From positions 1 to 15,162 of the forward strand of contig JADYZA010000226.1 in NCBI GenBank assembly GCA_020853375.1: a stretch of DNA of 15,162 nt, written 5' to 3'. Below, piece after piece: positions 6,126-13,820 of this stretch. Source of the stretch: Verrucomicrobiota bacterium (GTDB taxonomy: Bacteria > Verrucomicrobiota > Kiritimatiellia > Kiritimatiellales > Tichowtungiaceae). The notes below the pieces were generated by a model, which was not told the origin of the DNA, ran no database searches, and saw only the letters and a list, made by a program, of their open reading frames with translations. Position 1 is the first letter of the stretch. Each line of letters starts with the position of its first letter. Both the position numbers and the translations under genes were made by a program.

Positions 6126-7450
6126 AGCTCCCGGCCTACCCGAAAACCAAACCCTCCGGCGTCGATTGGCTCGGCAACGTCCCCGAACATTGGGAGGCTC
6201 AAGGCGTAAAGTTTTGTTACTCGATTCAACTTGGGAAGATGCTTCAGCCTGAGCCTGCCAGCCCAACCGACGAAGAAACTCCTTATCTCAAATCTCAGCA
6301 CGTCCAGTGGGAACATGTGCGCATTGCCGACCTTCCAACCATGTGGACGAATAAAAAAGAACGGTGGCAGTATGCCGTGAGAGATGGCGACTTGCTCGTT
6401 TGTGAAGGTGGAGATGTGGGTCGCGCAGCGGTTGTTTACGGCGCACCAGACGGAACGATTATTCAAAATGCGCTCCATCGCGTCAGACCACAGGGTAAAA
6501 ACGAATCTGGCTTCCTCTTGTATGTTCTGGCACACGCAGCTTCGCAAGGCTGGTTCGAGATTATCTGCAATAAGTCCACCATCGCTCATTTCACTGTCGA
6601 TAAATTTGGCGCGCTGGGCGTCGCACTGCCAACGCCCGCCGAACAAAAATCCATCGCGGCGTTTCTAGATCGGGAGACGGGGCGGATTGATACGCTGGTG
6701 GCGAAGAAGCGGGAATTGATCGAGCGGCTGAAGGAAAAGCGCACCGCGCTCATCTCCCGCACCGTCACTCGCGGCCTCGATCCAAATGTCGCGCTCAAAC
6801 CCTCCGGCCTCGACTGGCTCGGCGACATCCCGAAGCATTGGGACGCGAAGCCCCTCAAGTTTATCGCTCTCGTAAAAACGGGCTTCGCATTCAGCAGCGA
6901 TGATTTCACCGACGAGGGAGTTCCGGTTCTGAGAATCGGCGACATCACACGCGACGGACGAGTCGATTTCAGCGGAGCGAAATACCTGACGGAAGATTTC
7001 CTGCGAACCCACAGAAGCGTCGTTGTTCAGCAAGGGGACATCACGATGGCAATGACCGGCGCTACGATTGGTAAAGTCGGGCGCTATTCTTTTGAAACTC
7101 CTGCGCTCCTAAATCAACGCGTCTGCATTTTTCGCCCGAGGCAGGACAACTCGAACGACTTTCTTTGGCATCTATTGAACGCAGATTTCTACATTGAACA
7201 TGTGTTGTTGAAGGCGTTCGGCGGAGCGCAGCCCAATATTTCCGACACCCAACTTCTGTCTTGTTCAGTCCCCGTGCCACCACCCAAGGAACAAGCCGCC
7301 ATCGCCGCGTATCTGGACGAGGAGACGGCGAAGCTGGACGTGCTGGCTGGCAAGGTGGAGACTGCGATTGAGCGGTTGCAGGAATACCGCACCGCCCTCA
7401 TCACCGCCGCCGTCACCGGGAAAATTGATGTTAGAAAGGCCCTTGCGTGA
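6122..7450 (+). CDS. hsdS: Type I restriction-modification specificity subunit HsdS
   Basis: HsdS gives the type I complex its sequence specificity. The 442 residues show the classic two-halves plan. Target-recognition domain 1 is at about 25-165, a conserved helical spacer at about 171-226 (starting TPAEQKSIAAFLD), target-recognition domain 2 at about 240-385, and the second conserved helix at 386-442 (starting PPPKEQAAIAAYLD). Each half begins with the same PSG(V/L)DWLG motif (11-18 and 227-234), a clear internal duplication. Both recognition domains are full length, so a bipartite target is expected, though its sequence cannot be predicted here. Start is GTG at 6122, overlapping the rhuM-like stop as GTGA, with AAGGGGA at 6111-6117. 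No second or inverted hsdS copy exists in the window, so there is no local evidence of phase variation by inversion. Confidence 0.96.
   Translation: MKLPAYPKTKPSGVDWLGNVPEHWEAQGVKFCYSIQLGKMLQPEPASPTDEETPYLKSQHVQWEHVRIADLPTMWTNKKERWQYAVRDGDLLVCEGGDVGRAAVVYGAPDGTIIQNALHRVRPQGKNESGFLLYVLAHAASQGWFEIICNKSTIAHFTVDKFGALGVALPTPAEQKSIAAFLDRETGRIDTLVAKKRELIERLKEKRTALISRTVTRGLDPNVALKPSGLDWLGDIPKHWDAKPLKFIALVKTGFAFSSDDFTDEGVPVLRIGDITRDGRVDFSGAKYLTEDFLRTHRSVVVQQGDITMAMTGATIGKVGRYSFETPALLNQRVCIFRPRQDNSNDFLWHLLNADFYIEHVLLKAFGGAQPNISDTQLLSCSVPVPPPKEQAAIAAYLDEETAKLDVLAGKVETAIERLQEYRTALITAAVTGKIDVRKALA
6149..6195 (+). repeat. First copy of a 47-bp imperfect direct repeat inside hsdS
   Basis: This stretch matches 6797-6843 at 40 of 47 positions and encodes the shared segment KPSG(V/L)DWLG...(E/K)HW at the head of each recognition half. 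The copies are 648 bp apart. Such homologous segments are where recognition domains are exchanged between hsdS genes by recombination. Confidence 0.75.
6797..6843 (+). repeat. Second copy of the 47-bp imperfect direct repeat inside hsdS
   Basis: Partner of 6149-6195, with seven mismatches. It lies at the junction between the central conserved helix and the second recognition domain. Recombination between the copies would remove recognition domain 1 and leave a half-size HsdS in frame, because 648 is divisible by three. Confidence 0.75.
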
Positions 7451-8361
7451 GCACTCCGTTCGAGATTGATAATTTCAAAAAGTATTTGGACACCGTGCGC
7501 GATGAGCTGCCAAAGGGCCGCATCTACTTCAGAGGACAGAACAAACTGGTCAGCGATAGTTATGAACTGAAGCCGTCCATCGGACGTTACAAAAAGTTGG
7601 AGTCTCTTACACCGTTTGCTCGTGAGGAAAAAGAACGCGCAGTTCTCGGCGTTTTTGCCAATCACCTGCTTGCCCATGTTCAACATCTTCCGCGTAATGA
7701 CTGGGAATCGCTTGCGATTGCTCAGCACCACGGGTTGCCCACGCGATTCATGGACTGGACAACCAATCCCCTTGTCGCACTCTATTTCGCTACACGCGAA
7801 ACAAAAACCAATGATGACAATCAGCCAATGAATAGCGCAGTTTATGTTTTGACGAGTGAGCCGACCCGGTTCAGTGAGTTGGAGCGTCCGAAAGAAGCGG
7901 TTATCAAACCGGTGCGCGACCTCATCAGTTCTATCTCCATAGCACCATCCGGCTATGAAGAGTTTGAGACCATTGAGGAAACTCTTACCAGGCGCAATTT
8001 TGAGGCCATTAACGACATTCTTGATGCTGAGTCAGAGCCGATAGAAAAAGAACCCAGTGAGCCGGTTGATCAAAAATTGATGAACAGCCCTTTTGGCATC
8101 GGCGAAAATATTATTTATGACCCTCCGCATGTTTCTCCGCGTATTCGCGCACAGGACGGAGTTCTGTTGGCGTGCCATCAGCCGACACAATCATTGGAAG
8201 AAAAGGATTACATCGAAATCGTCATCAGGCACGAAGCGCACGATGAAATACGTCGCCGCCTTGATCAATACGGTGTTTTCGACAAACAACTTTTCCCCGA
8301 CCTCGACGGAATTGCCAAGTGGCTCAAGTACAGGGTTTTTGAAATTGATGGAACTTGCTAA
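7447..8361 (+). CDS. FRG-domain protein
   Basis: This 304-residue protein carries an FRG domain, named for its conserved Phe-Arg-Gly: YFRGQ is at 27-31 and QHHGLPTR, followed by the DWT triad, at 93-105. These are the invariant parts of the family. The domain has no firmly established biochemical activity known to me. It recurs in anti-phage and mobile-element neighbourhoods, often as a suspected effector. The C-terminal half (about 140-304) is acidic and unassigned. Start is GTG at 7447, overlapping the hsdS stop as GTGA, with GAAAGG at 7434-7439. Base composition looks more A+T-rich than hsdM and hsdS, hinting at a different origin. It is followed by the only real gap (79 bp) in the operon, so it may belong functionally either to the restriction genes or to the ATPase-nuclease pair. 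Confidence 0.88.
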   Translation: MSTPFEIDNFKKYLDTVRDELPKGRIYFRGQNKLVSDSYELKPSIGRYKKLESLTPFAREEKERAVLGVFANHLLAHVQHLPRNDWESLAIAQHHGLPTRFMDWTTNPLVALYFATRETKTNDDNQPMNSAVYVLTSEPTRFSELERPKEAVIKPVRDLISSISIAPSGYEEFETIEETLTRRNFEAINDILDAESEPIEKEPSEPVDQKLMNSPFGIGENIIYDPPHVSPRIRAQDGVLLACHQPTQSLEEKDYIEIVIRHEAHDEIRRRLDQYGVFDKQLFPDLDGIAKWLKYRVFEIDGTC

Positions 8362-8440
8362 AAGCTATTCCTATTACGACGATAGTCACCGGAAAATTGA
8401 CGTGCGAAAACAATCTACTTCTGGTTGAATCGAAACCGTT

Positions 8441-9718
8441 ATGCGCATTGAAGAACTCAAAGTCTCCGGATTCCGTTGTTTCGACGATGCGACGTTTCGC
8501 TTTTCGTCGGGCGTCAATTTGATCGTGGGCGACAATGGCGCGGGCAAGACCTCGCTTCTGGATGCTTTGGCGGTGGCAGCAGGATCGTGGTTGCTGGGCA
8601 TTCGTGGTTTTGACCAGCGGCATCTCTGGGCAGAGGACGTGCGAGTGCGTCCGCAAGGCTCGAACGGCGATTTTCGTTTCGAAGAGGTGGAGCAGACGGA
8701 AATCCGAGCGCGCGGAGTCATCGATGGAGAATCTCTAAAGTGGGCGCGCACTTTGCGCGGGCGCAAGGGACGTACGACGACACGGGAGGCCAGTGGCATT
8801 CGCGAACTGGCTGAAGCGCGGGCACAATCCATCCGTAGTGGCGATGAACAGATCGTGCTGCCTTTGGTTTCGTATTACGGGACGGGCCGCTTGTGGCAAA
8901 TTCCGCGCGACATGAAGAAGGAGCTGAAGAAACGCTCCGACCTTTCGCGGTTTCAGGGCTACAAGAACAGCGTTGATCCGCGGTGCAGTCCGGTGGATTT
9001 CATGAAGTGGTTGAAGCGACATGAATGGATTGCGTTTCAGGAAGGAGCAGAGCCGCCTATTTCGACCGCTGTGAAGAAGGCGGTGTTGAACTGTCTGGAG
9101 GGGGGGCAGAAAATCTGGTTTTCCGCCAAGCAGGAGCAAGTATTGGTAGATGTGGAGGATCAGGGAGTCCACGCCTTTGAAAATTTGAGCGATGGCCAGC
9201 GCAACATGGTGGCGATGGTGGGAGACATTGCGATCAAGGCGGCGCAATTGAATCCGCAGTTTGGCGCGCAGGCCATCGAGAAGACGCCCGGCATTGTACT
9301 GATTGACGAACTGGATTTGCATCTGCACCCTCGTTGGCAACGGCGGGTAGTGTCGGATTTACAGCGCACGTTTCCCATGATTCAGTTTTTCTGCACTACG
9401 CACTCACCGCAGATCATTGGCGAGGTGCCGCGTGAATCGGTCATGTTATTGACGGCGACTGGCGCGCAACCACCAGTGGTGGCCTACGGCGCGGATTCCA
9501 ACTGGATTTTGGAGCATGTCATGGAAGCGCAGCAGCGCAGTGAAGTTTCGACAAAACTCATTCACAATGTCGAAGACGCTTTGGAGAAGGGCGATCTGGA
9601 ATCCGCCAAGTGTGAACTTCAAGAGTTGCGGAAAAAAGTCGGCAGCGAAGAAGGCGAAGTCGCCCGGTTAGAGGGAAGCATCCGTAACATGGAAGCGCTG
9701 GCGCATGAGAAGGATTGA
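8441..9718 (+). CDS. ptuA: AAA/ABC-type ATPase, PtuA-like (Septu defence)
   Basis: This 425-residue protein has the ABC-like ATPase head found in RecF/SMC and OLD relatives. Walker A GDNGAGKT is at 30-37, the signature LSDGQ at 249-253, Walker B IVLIDELD at 285-292, and the switch histidine THS at 320-322. The helical insertion between Walker A and the signature is short (about 210 residues), not a long SMC arm. The C-terminal segment (about 360-425) is charged and helical. No Toprim nuclease domain is seen, which argues against OLD/Gabija-type GajA. Pairing with the adjacent HNH gene is the Septu PtuA-PtuB arrangement: the ATPase senses or gates and the HNH partner cuts DNA. No Shine-Dalgarno is evident before ATG 8441. 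The 14-base overlap with the next gene supports coupled translation. The ATPase class is certain; the Septu assignment is strong by context but untested. Confidence 0.85.
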   Translation: MRIEELKVSGFRCFDDATFRFSSGVNLIVGDNGAGKTSLLDALAVAAGSWLLGIRGFDQRHLWAEDVRVRPQGSNGDFRFEEVEQTEIRARGVIDGESLKWARTLRGRKGRTTTREASGIRELAEARAQSIRSGDEQIVLPLVSYYGTGRLWQIPRDMKKELKKRSDLSRFQGYKNSVDPRCSPVDFMKWLKRHEWIAFQEGAEPPISTAVKKAVLNCLEGGQKIWFSAKQEQVLVDVEDQGVHAFENLSDGQRNMVAMVGDIAIKAAQLNPQFGAQAIEKTPGIVLIDELDLHLHPRWQRRVVSDLQRTFPMIQFFCTTHSPQIIGEVPRESVMLLTATGAQPPVVAYGADSNWILEHVMEAQQRSEVSTKLIHNVEDALEKGDLESAKCELQELRKKVGSEEGEVARLEGSIRNMEALAHEKD

Positions 9719-10424
9719 AAAACGCGCCGAGCCGCAGGAGTTGACGCAATGGAGGGCGGCGAATCAAGCCGACCCCGGCGGTGGCGGAATCAATTACGGG
9801 TATGCCTTGCTGAGGCAGTCATCTGCGGTGGTCAACCGACTGGTGGATTCATTGCTTGCTGAACAAGGCGGGCTGTGCGCCTACACGGGCCGGAGAATTG
9901 ACCGCGACTCAACACACGTCGAACATTTGCGTCCACAGACTCCATGGAAAGCGCACCGGGGACTGGATGTCACTTATTCAAATCTGGTGGGTTGCTGGCC
10001 GCAGCCGAACGGACCGCGCGGCCAGTATGGGGCACACCCAAAAGAGGATTGGCCCGCCCCCGGACAAGAAGCACATTTTGTTTCGCCACTGAGCAATGGT
10101 TGCGAGGCGCGTTTCATTTTCAACCAGCGCGGCGAGATTAAAACCACAGATGCTGCTGCGGCTGAAACAGTGCGAAGGCTAAAACTGGATCACCATCTTT
10201 TGACCGCGTTACGTCGAGCGGAAATTGATTCTGTGTTAGGAGCAACCAGAAACCTTCCATTGAAACGTGCTCGGAGTCGGTTGCGCTCCATCGAGGAAGC
10301 TGAAGCGACAGTGAATACGGGTGGGAACGCAATACTTGACCCATATTGTTTTGCGCTGAAGCAGGCGCTCCAAAAGCACATCCGCAGTTTGGAAATAATC
10401 GGGCAAACCAAAGCACAGCAATGA
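9705..10424 (+). CDS. ptuB: HNH endonuclease, PtuB-like (Septu defence, TIGR02646-type)
   Basis: This 239-residue HNH nuclease is the probable DNA-cutting partner of the upstream ATPase. The HNH core is visible as CAYTG at 58-62, HVEHLRPQ at 71-78 (His71, Glu73, His74), Asn93 in YSNLVGC, and a later HPK at 111-113. Where this family usually has two zinc Cys-x-x-Cys pairs, only the first cysteine of each is present (Cys58, Cys97); the second positions are Thr61 and Gln100. The start ATG lies 14 bases inside the ATPase gene, with GGAAG at 9691-9695. The stop overlaps the hsdR start as ATGA. The C-terminal part (about 150-239) is helical and basic and may bind the ATPase. In known Septu systems PtuA and PtuB form a complex that degrades DNA during infection; that function is inferred here. 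Confidence 0.85.
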   Translation: MRRIEKRAEPQELTQWRAANQADPGGGGINYGYALLRQSSAVVNRLVDSLLAEQGGLCAYTGRRIDRDSTHVEHLRPQTPWKAHRGLDVTYSNLVGCWPQPNGPRGQYGAHPKEDWPAPGQEAHFVSPLSNGCEARFIFNQRGEIKTTDAAAAETVRRLKLDHHLLTALRRAEIDSVLGATRNLPLKRARSRLRSIEEAEATVNTGGNAILDPYCFALKQALQKHIRSLEIIGQTKAQQ

Positions 10425-13400
10425 ACCAAACCAACGAACGCGCCTTTGAAACTTACGTGGAGGAAATCCTGCTGACGAAAAGCGGCTGGAAATCCGGTAG
10501 CAACGCGGAATGGGATAAGGAACGGGCGCTCTTTCCGGCGCAGGTGTTTGCCTTTATCCAGGATACCCAGCCGAAACTGTGGACCGAAATGCAGGCGCAG
10601 CACGCGGCGGGGCTGGAGCCGCTGTTGTTGACCACACTGGTGAAGGAGCTGGACGCGAAGGGTTCACTCCACGTTTTGCGGCACGGGTTCAAGTTTTACG
10701 GCAAGACCTTCCGCCTCGCCTATTTCAAACCGGCCCACGGCGCGAACTATGAGATCATTGAGCTGTTTAACAAAAACCAGCTCACCGTTACGCGGCAGGT
10801 ACCGTGTCACCCCGGCGACAACCGCACGCTGGATATGGTGTTGTCAGTGAATGGTCTGCCGGTATCCACCATCGAGCTGAAGAACCCCGGTACCGGCCAG
10901 AACTGGCGGCATGCGGTACGACAATATAAAGAAGATCGCGATCCGCGCGTCCCTTTGTTCGATTTCAAGAAGCGGGCGCTGGTTCATTTCGCCGCCGACT
11001 CCGAAGAAGTCCACATGACCACGCGGCTGTCCGGGGACAAAACGCATTTTCTGCCGTTCAATCGGGGCAGCCATCCGGGGAAGATTATCTGCGGCCAAGG
11101 CAATCCCCGTCATGACTCTGGCTATCGCACCGGTTATTTCTGGGAAGAGATTCTGCGGTTCGATAGCTTTCTCGACATTCTCGGTCATTTCATGTTCCTC
11201 GAAAAGAGAGAGGAAAAGGTGGACGACGGACGCGGCGGTTCGCGCATGGTCACTAAGGAGACGATGATTTTCCCGCGCTATCACCAGCTCGATTCCGTAC
11301 GCAAACTGGTTGGAACCTCCCGTACGGAAGGGCCGGGGCGCAATTATCTCATCCAGCACTCGGCTGGCAGCGGCAAGACCAACAGCATTTCGTGGCTCTC
11401 GCACCGGCTGGCCAGTCTACACGATGAAAAGGACGTGAAGGTTTTTGACTGTGTGGTGGTGATTACCGACCGGCAGATTCTTGACCGGCAGTTGCAGGAC
11501 GCGATTTATCAGATTGAACACGCGCAGGGCGTGGTGAAGGCGATCGATCAGGACTCGAAGCAATTGGCAGAGGCGCTGATTGACGGCACGAAAATTGTGA
11601 TCACAACGTTGCAGAAGTTCCCGTTCGTCTTGCGCGGGTTGCTGCACGCCGCCGGAGCGGAGAGCGCAGAACAGGCCACCGAGGAACAAAAAGCTGAGGC
11701 GGCCAGGTGGGAGGCGGAAATCGCCAAACGCCGTTACGCCGTGATCGTGGACGAAGCACACTCCAGCCAGTCCGGCGAAACATCGCGGGAGCTGAAGGCT
11801 ATTCTTGGCGAAACGAGCCAAGCGGAGAACGAAGAGGAAGAACCGGATTGGGAAGACCGGCTCAATCAGGTGGCGCAGTCAAGAGGCCGGCAGTCTAATC
11901 TGAGCTTCTTCGCCTTTACCGCCACGCCCAAGGGCAAGACGCTGGAGCTGTTCGGGCGCAAAGGGGAGAATGGTTTGCCGGAGGCGTTTCATCTCTACTC
12001 GATGCGTCAGGCTATTCAGGAAAATTTTATTTTGGATGTGGTGAAAAACTACACCACCTACGCCACCTATTTCCGGCTGGTGAAGTCCATTGAAGACGAC
12101 CCAAACCTGCCCAAGAAAAAAGCGGTACGGGTCTTAGCTAAATTTATGAGCCTGCATCCGCACAATATTGAGCAGAAGACCGAAGTAATGGTGGAGCATT
12201 TTCGCCAAAAGGTGATGCGCCAGCTAGGCGGTCGCGCCAAGGCGATGGTGGTCACCTCTTCACGTCTTCATGCCGTGCGCTATATGAAGGCTTTCGAGCT
12301 TTACCTTACAGAAAACGGCTACACCGACATCCGTCCGCTGGTCGCTTTCAGCGGCACAGTGAAAGACCCGAAAACCGGACTCGAATATACCGAGCCGGGG
12401 ATGAACACAGATTGCGTAACCGGAGCCCCGATCAGCGAGAAGCAATTGCCTGAGCGGTTCGCGTCATCGGATTATCAGGTTTTGCTGGTGGCCAATAAAT
12501 ACCAGACCGGCTTCGATCAGCCGTTGCTGTGTGCGATGTATGTGGACAAACGGCTCGATGGCGTGCAGGCCGTACAAACCTTGTCGCGCCTGAACCGGAA
12601 GATTCCCGGCAAGGAAAATCCGTTCGTGCTGGATTTTGTCAATAAGGCCGAGGACATCTACAAAGCCTTCAAGCCCTACTATGACGCGACGAGTTTGCAG
12701 GAGGGCTCCGACCCGCAACAGCTGGAAACGCTCAAGCATGATTTGGATACCGCTCAGGTCTATTTCTGGAGCGAGGTCGAGGCGTTTTCCCGCGTCTTCT
12801 ACAAGCCCGCCGCCCGGCAGAGCGCGCAGGATCACGCCGGTATGCAGCTTCACCTTCAACCGGCAGTGGATCGCTTCAAGGCGATTGAAGACGAGCTGAA
12901 GCGCAGTGAGTTCCGGGAAAAGCTGAAGGGCTACGTGCACATTTATTCTTTTTTGAGCCAGATTGCTCCTTACTGCGATCCATCCTTGGAGATGCTTTAC
13001 AGCTACGGTCGTTTCCTGCTTCCGCACCTTCCGCTCGACCGCGACACCGAGCGAGTGAAAATCAGCGATGAGGTCGGTCTGGAATACTATCGGTTACAGC
13101 GGATTTTCGATGGCGACATAGCTCTTGAAGAGGGCGATCCGGAGGGCGTGAAGAGCCCGACCGATGTCGGTACCGGCAAAGCCAAAGAAGACAAAGCCCC
13201 GCTGTCAGAAATCATCACCGTGCTGAATGAACGCTTCGGGACGAATTTCACCGATGAAGACCGTTTATTCTTTGAGCAGATTCGCGAAAAGGCCACCAAT
13301 AATGATCAGGTCATCAAATTGCGGCAAGCCAACCCGTTCGATAAATTCCAGCTCGGTATGCGTCAGCTTGTCGAAGGGCTCATGATGCAGCGCATGACCG

Positions 13401-13519
13401 ACAACGACAAGATCGTGACCCGTTACATGGATGATAAAGAATTCGGCAGTGCCGCCTTCGATGTGCTTTCAAAAGCCATCTACGAAGCAATTCCTGTGAA
13501 CGATGCTTCTCACGTTTGA
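10421..13519 (+). CDS. hsdR: Type I restriction enzyme, endonuclease/translocase subunit HsdR
   Basis: HsdR (1032 residues from this start) pumps DNA using ATP when the complex meets an unmethylated target, and cuts far away. The N-terminal nuclease is PD-(D/E)xK: Asp138 in TLDMV, Glu152 and Lys154 in IELK, then a QxxxY-like AVRQYKEDR at 165-173. The SF2 motor shows Walker A SAGSGKT at 314-320, DEAH at 444-447, TATPK at 500-504, and motif VI QTLSRLNR at 719-726. The C-terminal 300 residues are helical, as expected for assembly with HsdM. All catalytic residues are intact. An ATG at 10346 is in frame, but ATG 10421 is preferred because it overlaps the ptuB stop as ATGA, matches the other junctions, and begins the family-typical NERAFE. 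It is last in the operon, separated from hsdM and hsdS by three non-hsd genes. Confidence 0.96.
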   Translation: MNQTNERAFETYVEEILLTKSGWKSGSNAEWDKERALFPAQVFAFIQDTQPKLWTEMQAQHAAGLEPLLLTTLVKELDAKGSLHVLRHGFKFYGKTFRLAYFKPAHGANYEIIELFNKNQLTVTRQVPCHPGDNRTLDMVLSVNGLPVSTIELKNPGTGQNWRHAVRQYKEDRDPRVPLFDFKKRALVHFAADSEEVHMTTRLSGDKTHFLPFNRGSHPGKIICGQGNPRHDSGYRTGYFWEEILRFDSFLDILGHFMFLEKREEKVDDGRGGSRMVTKETMIFPRYHQLDSVRKLVGTSRTEGPGRNYLIQHSAGSGKTNSISWLSHRLASLHDEKDVKVFDCVVVITDRQILDRQLQDAIYQIEHAQGVVKAIDQDSKQLAEALIDGTKIVITTLQKFPFVLRGLLHAAGAESAEQATEEQKAEAARWEAEIAKRRYAVIVDEAHSSQSGETSRELKAILGETSQAENEEEEPDWEDRLNQVAQSRGRQSNLSFFAFTATPKGKTLELFGRKGENGLPEAFHLYSMRQAIQENFILDVVKNYTTYATYFRLVKSIEDDPNLPKKKAVRVLAKFMSLHPHNIEQKTEVMVEHFRQKVMRQLGGRAKAMVVTSSRLHAVRYMKAFELYLTENGYTDIRPLVAFSGTVKDPKTGLEYTEPGMNTDCVTGAPISEKQLPERFASSDYQVLLVANKYQTGFDQPLLCAMYVDKRLDGVQAVQTLSRLNRKIPGKENPFVLDFVNKAEDIYKAFKPYYDATSLQEGSDPQQLETLKHDLDTAQVYFWSEVEAFSRVFYKPAARQSAQDHAGMQLHLQPAVDRFKAIEDELKRSEFREKLKGYVHIYSFLSQIAPYCDPSLEMLYSYGRFLLPHLPLDRDTERVKISDEVGLEYYRLQRIFDGDIALEEGDPEGVKSPTDVGTGKAKEDKAPLSEIITVLNERFGTNFTDEDRLFFEQIREKATNNDQVIKLRQANPFDKFQLGMRQLVEGLMMQRMTDNDKIVTRYMDDKEFGSAAFDVLSKAIYEAIPVNDASHV

Positions 13520-13556
13520 TTTTTCAAATCAGGCTTAAAAAAATTTTCGCTTTTTT
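13514..13556 (+). terminator. Possible weak terminator after hsdR
   Basis: TTTGA (13515-13519, including the hsdR stop codon) can pair with TCAAA (13524-13528) around a TTTT loop; an alternative register pairs GATTT with AAATC. T-rich stretches follow at 13543-13547 and 13551-13556. The stem is A+T-rich and short, and the T runs are displaced, so termination may be partial and allow read-through into the next region. The sequence resembles the integrase terminator (GTTTGATTT-A/T-TCAAA). Confidence 0.4.
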
Positions 13557-13587
13557 CACGCCACAGGGACTTTTGCTTTAATTACTT

Positions 13588-13720
13588 CATAGTCAACAAG
13601 CTATAAGTATTTGAATGCGCGATCTACCCTGTCGCTCTGGCGTGCTTATTTTATTTTGCCCCTTAACCTAAAAGGAAATGAAAAGGGGGCTCTCTTGTTA
13701 ATCTACTCATAACCAACAAG
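13588..13720 (+). repeat. Imperfect direct repeat pair CATA(G/A)(T/C)CAACAAG
   Basis: The two 13-bp copies (13588-13600 and 13708-13720) are 120 bp apart start to start and differ at two positions. The upstream TACT is also shared with a one-base gap. Repeats in front of a replication-protein gene can be protein-binding sites or iterons, but two copies are too few to claim an origin. Confidence 0.4.
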
Positions 13721-13750
13721 ATGGATTATTTTTTAGTGCAACCAACTTTT

Positions 13751-13813
13751 GGCTCCGGCGCGTCTGTTTGATTTCTCCCCTTTGGGTGAGAGTTTCAACA
13801 TTTAACCGGAGCC
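13751..13813 (+). promoter_or_regulatory. Leader hairpin that sequesters the ribosome-binding site of the primase-like gene
   Basis: GGCTCCGG (13751-13758) and CCGGAGCC (13806-13813) are perfect 8-bp inverses. The right arm contains the Shine-Dalgarno GGAG (13808-13811), nine bases before ATG 13821, and the left arm supplies an anti-Shine-Dalgarno. Inside the loop a second hairpin forms from CTC-CCC (13775-13780) and GGG-GAG (13784-13786 and 13788-13790) with a TTT loop and one bulged T. This nested two-stem form would hold the start site closed until a ligand, protein or upstream translation opens it. It matches no riboswitch class I recognise. It could also be read as a DNA cruciform or operator. 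Confidence 0.6.
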
Positions 13814-13820
13814 GAATCAT

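Larger units (their letters stand above)
13520..13820 (+). promoter_or_regulatory. 301-bp repeat-rich intergenic region before the primase-like gene
   Basis: No open reading frame is supported here; the sequence is much richer in A+T than the flanking genes. It holds four arrangements. (a) CACGCCACAGGG at 13557-13568 pairs with CCCTG (13627-13631) plus TGGCGTG (13638-13644), a 12-bp stem with a six-base bulge and a long loop. (b) GCCCC (13658-13662) pairs with GGGGC (13686-13690). (c) CTTGTT (13694-13699) pairs with AACAAG (13715-13720). (d) A hairpin at 13751-13813 spans the next ribosome-binding site. In addition CATAGTCAACAAG (13588-13600) and CATAACCAACAAG (13708-13720) match at 11 of 13 positions exactly 120 bp apart. 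Candidate roles are operator array, replication origin or structured leader of the replication gene. Confidence 0.6.

Noticed and set aside
8441..9718. OLD-family/Gabija GajA reading of the ATPase
   Set aside because: The Toprim nuclease domain expected after the ATPase in that family is absent, and the downstream partner is an HNH nuclease rather than a UvrD-like helicase.
10346..10420. Earlier in-frame ATG for hsdR (25 more residues)
   Set aside because: It lies within ptuB, lacks a ribosome-binding site, and the extra residues do not look like an HsdR N-terminus. ATG 10421 gives the same ATGA coupling as other junctions in the operon.
8441..10424. Retron (Ec78-type) system, whose effectors are also PtuAB-like
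   Set aside because: No reverse transcriptase gene is present in the window, and no msr/msd-like structured RNA region was found near the pair.
13520..13820. CRISPR array or iteron-type origin
   Set aside because: Only two imperfect copies of a 13-bp repeat are present, with no regular repeat-spacer pattern and no cas genes.
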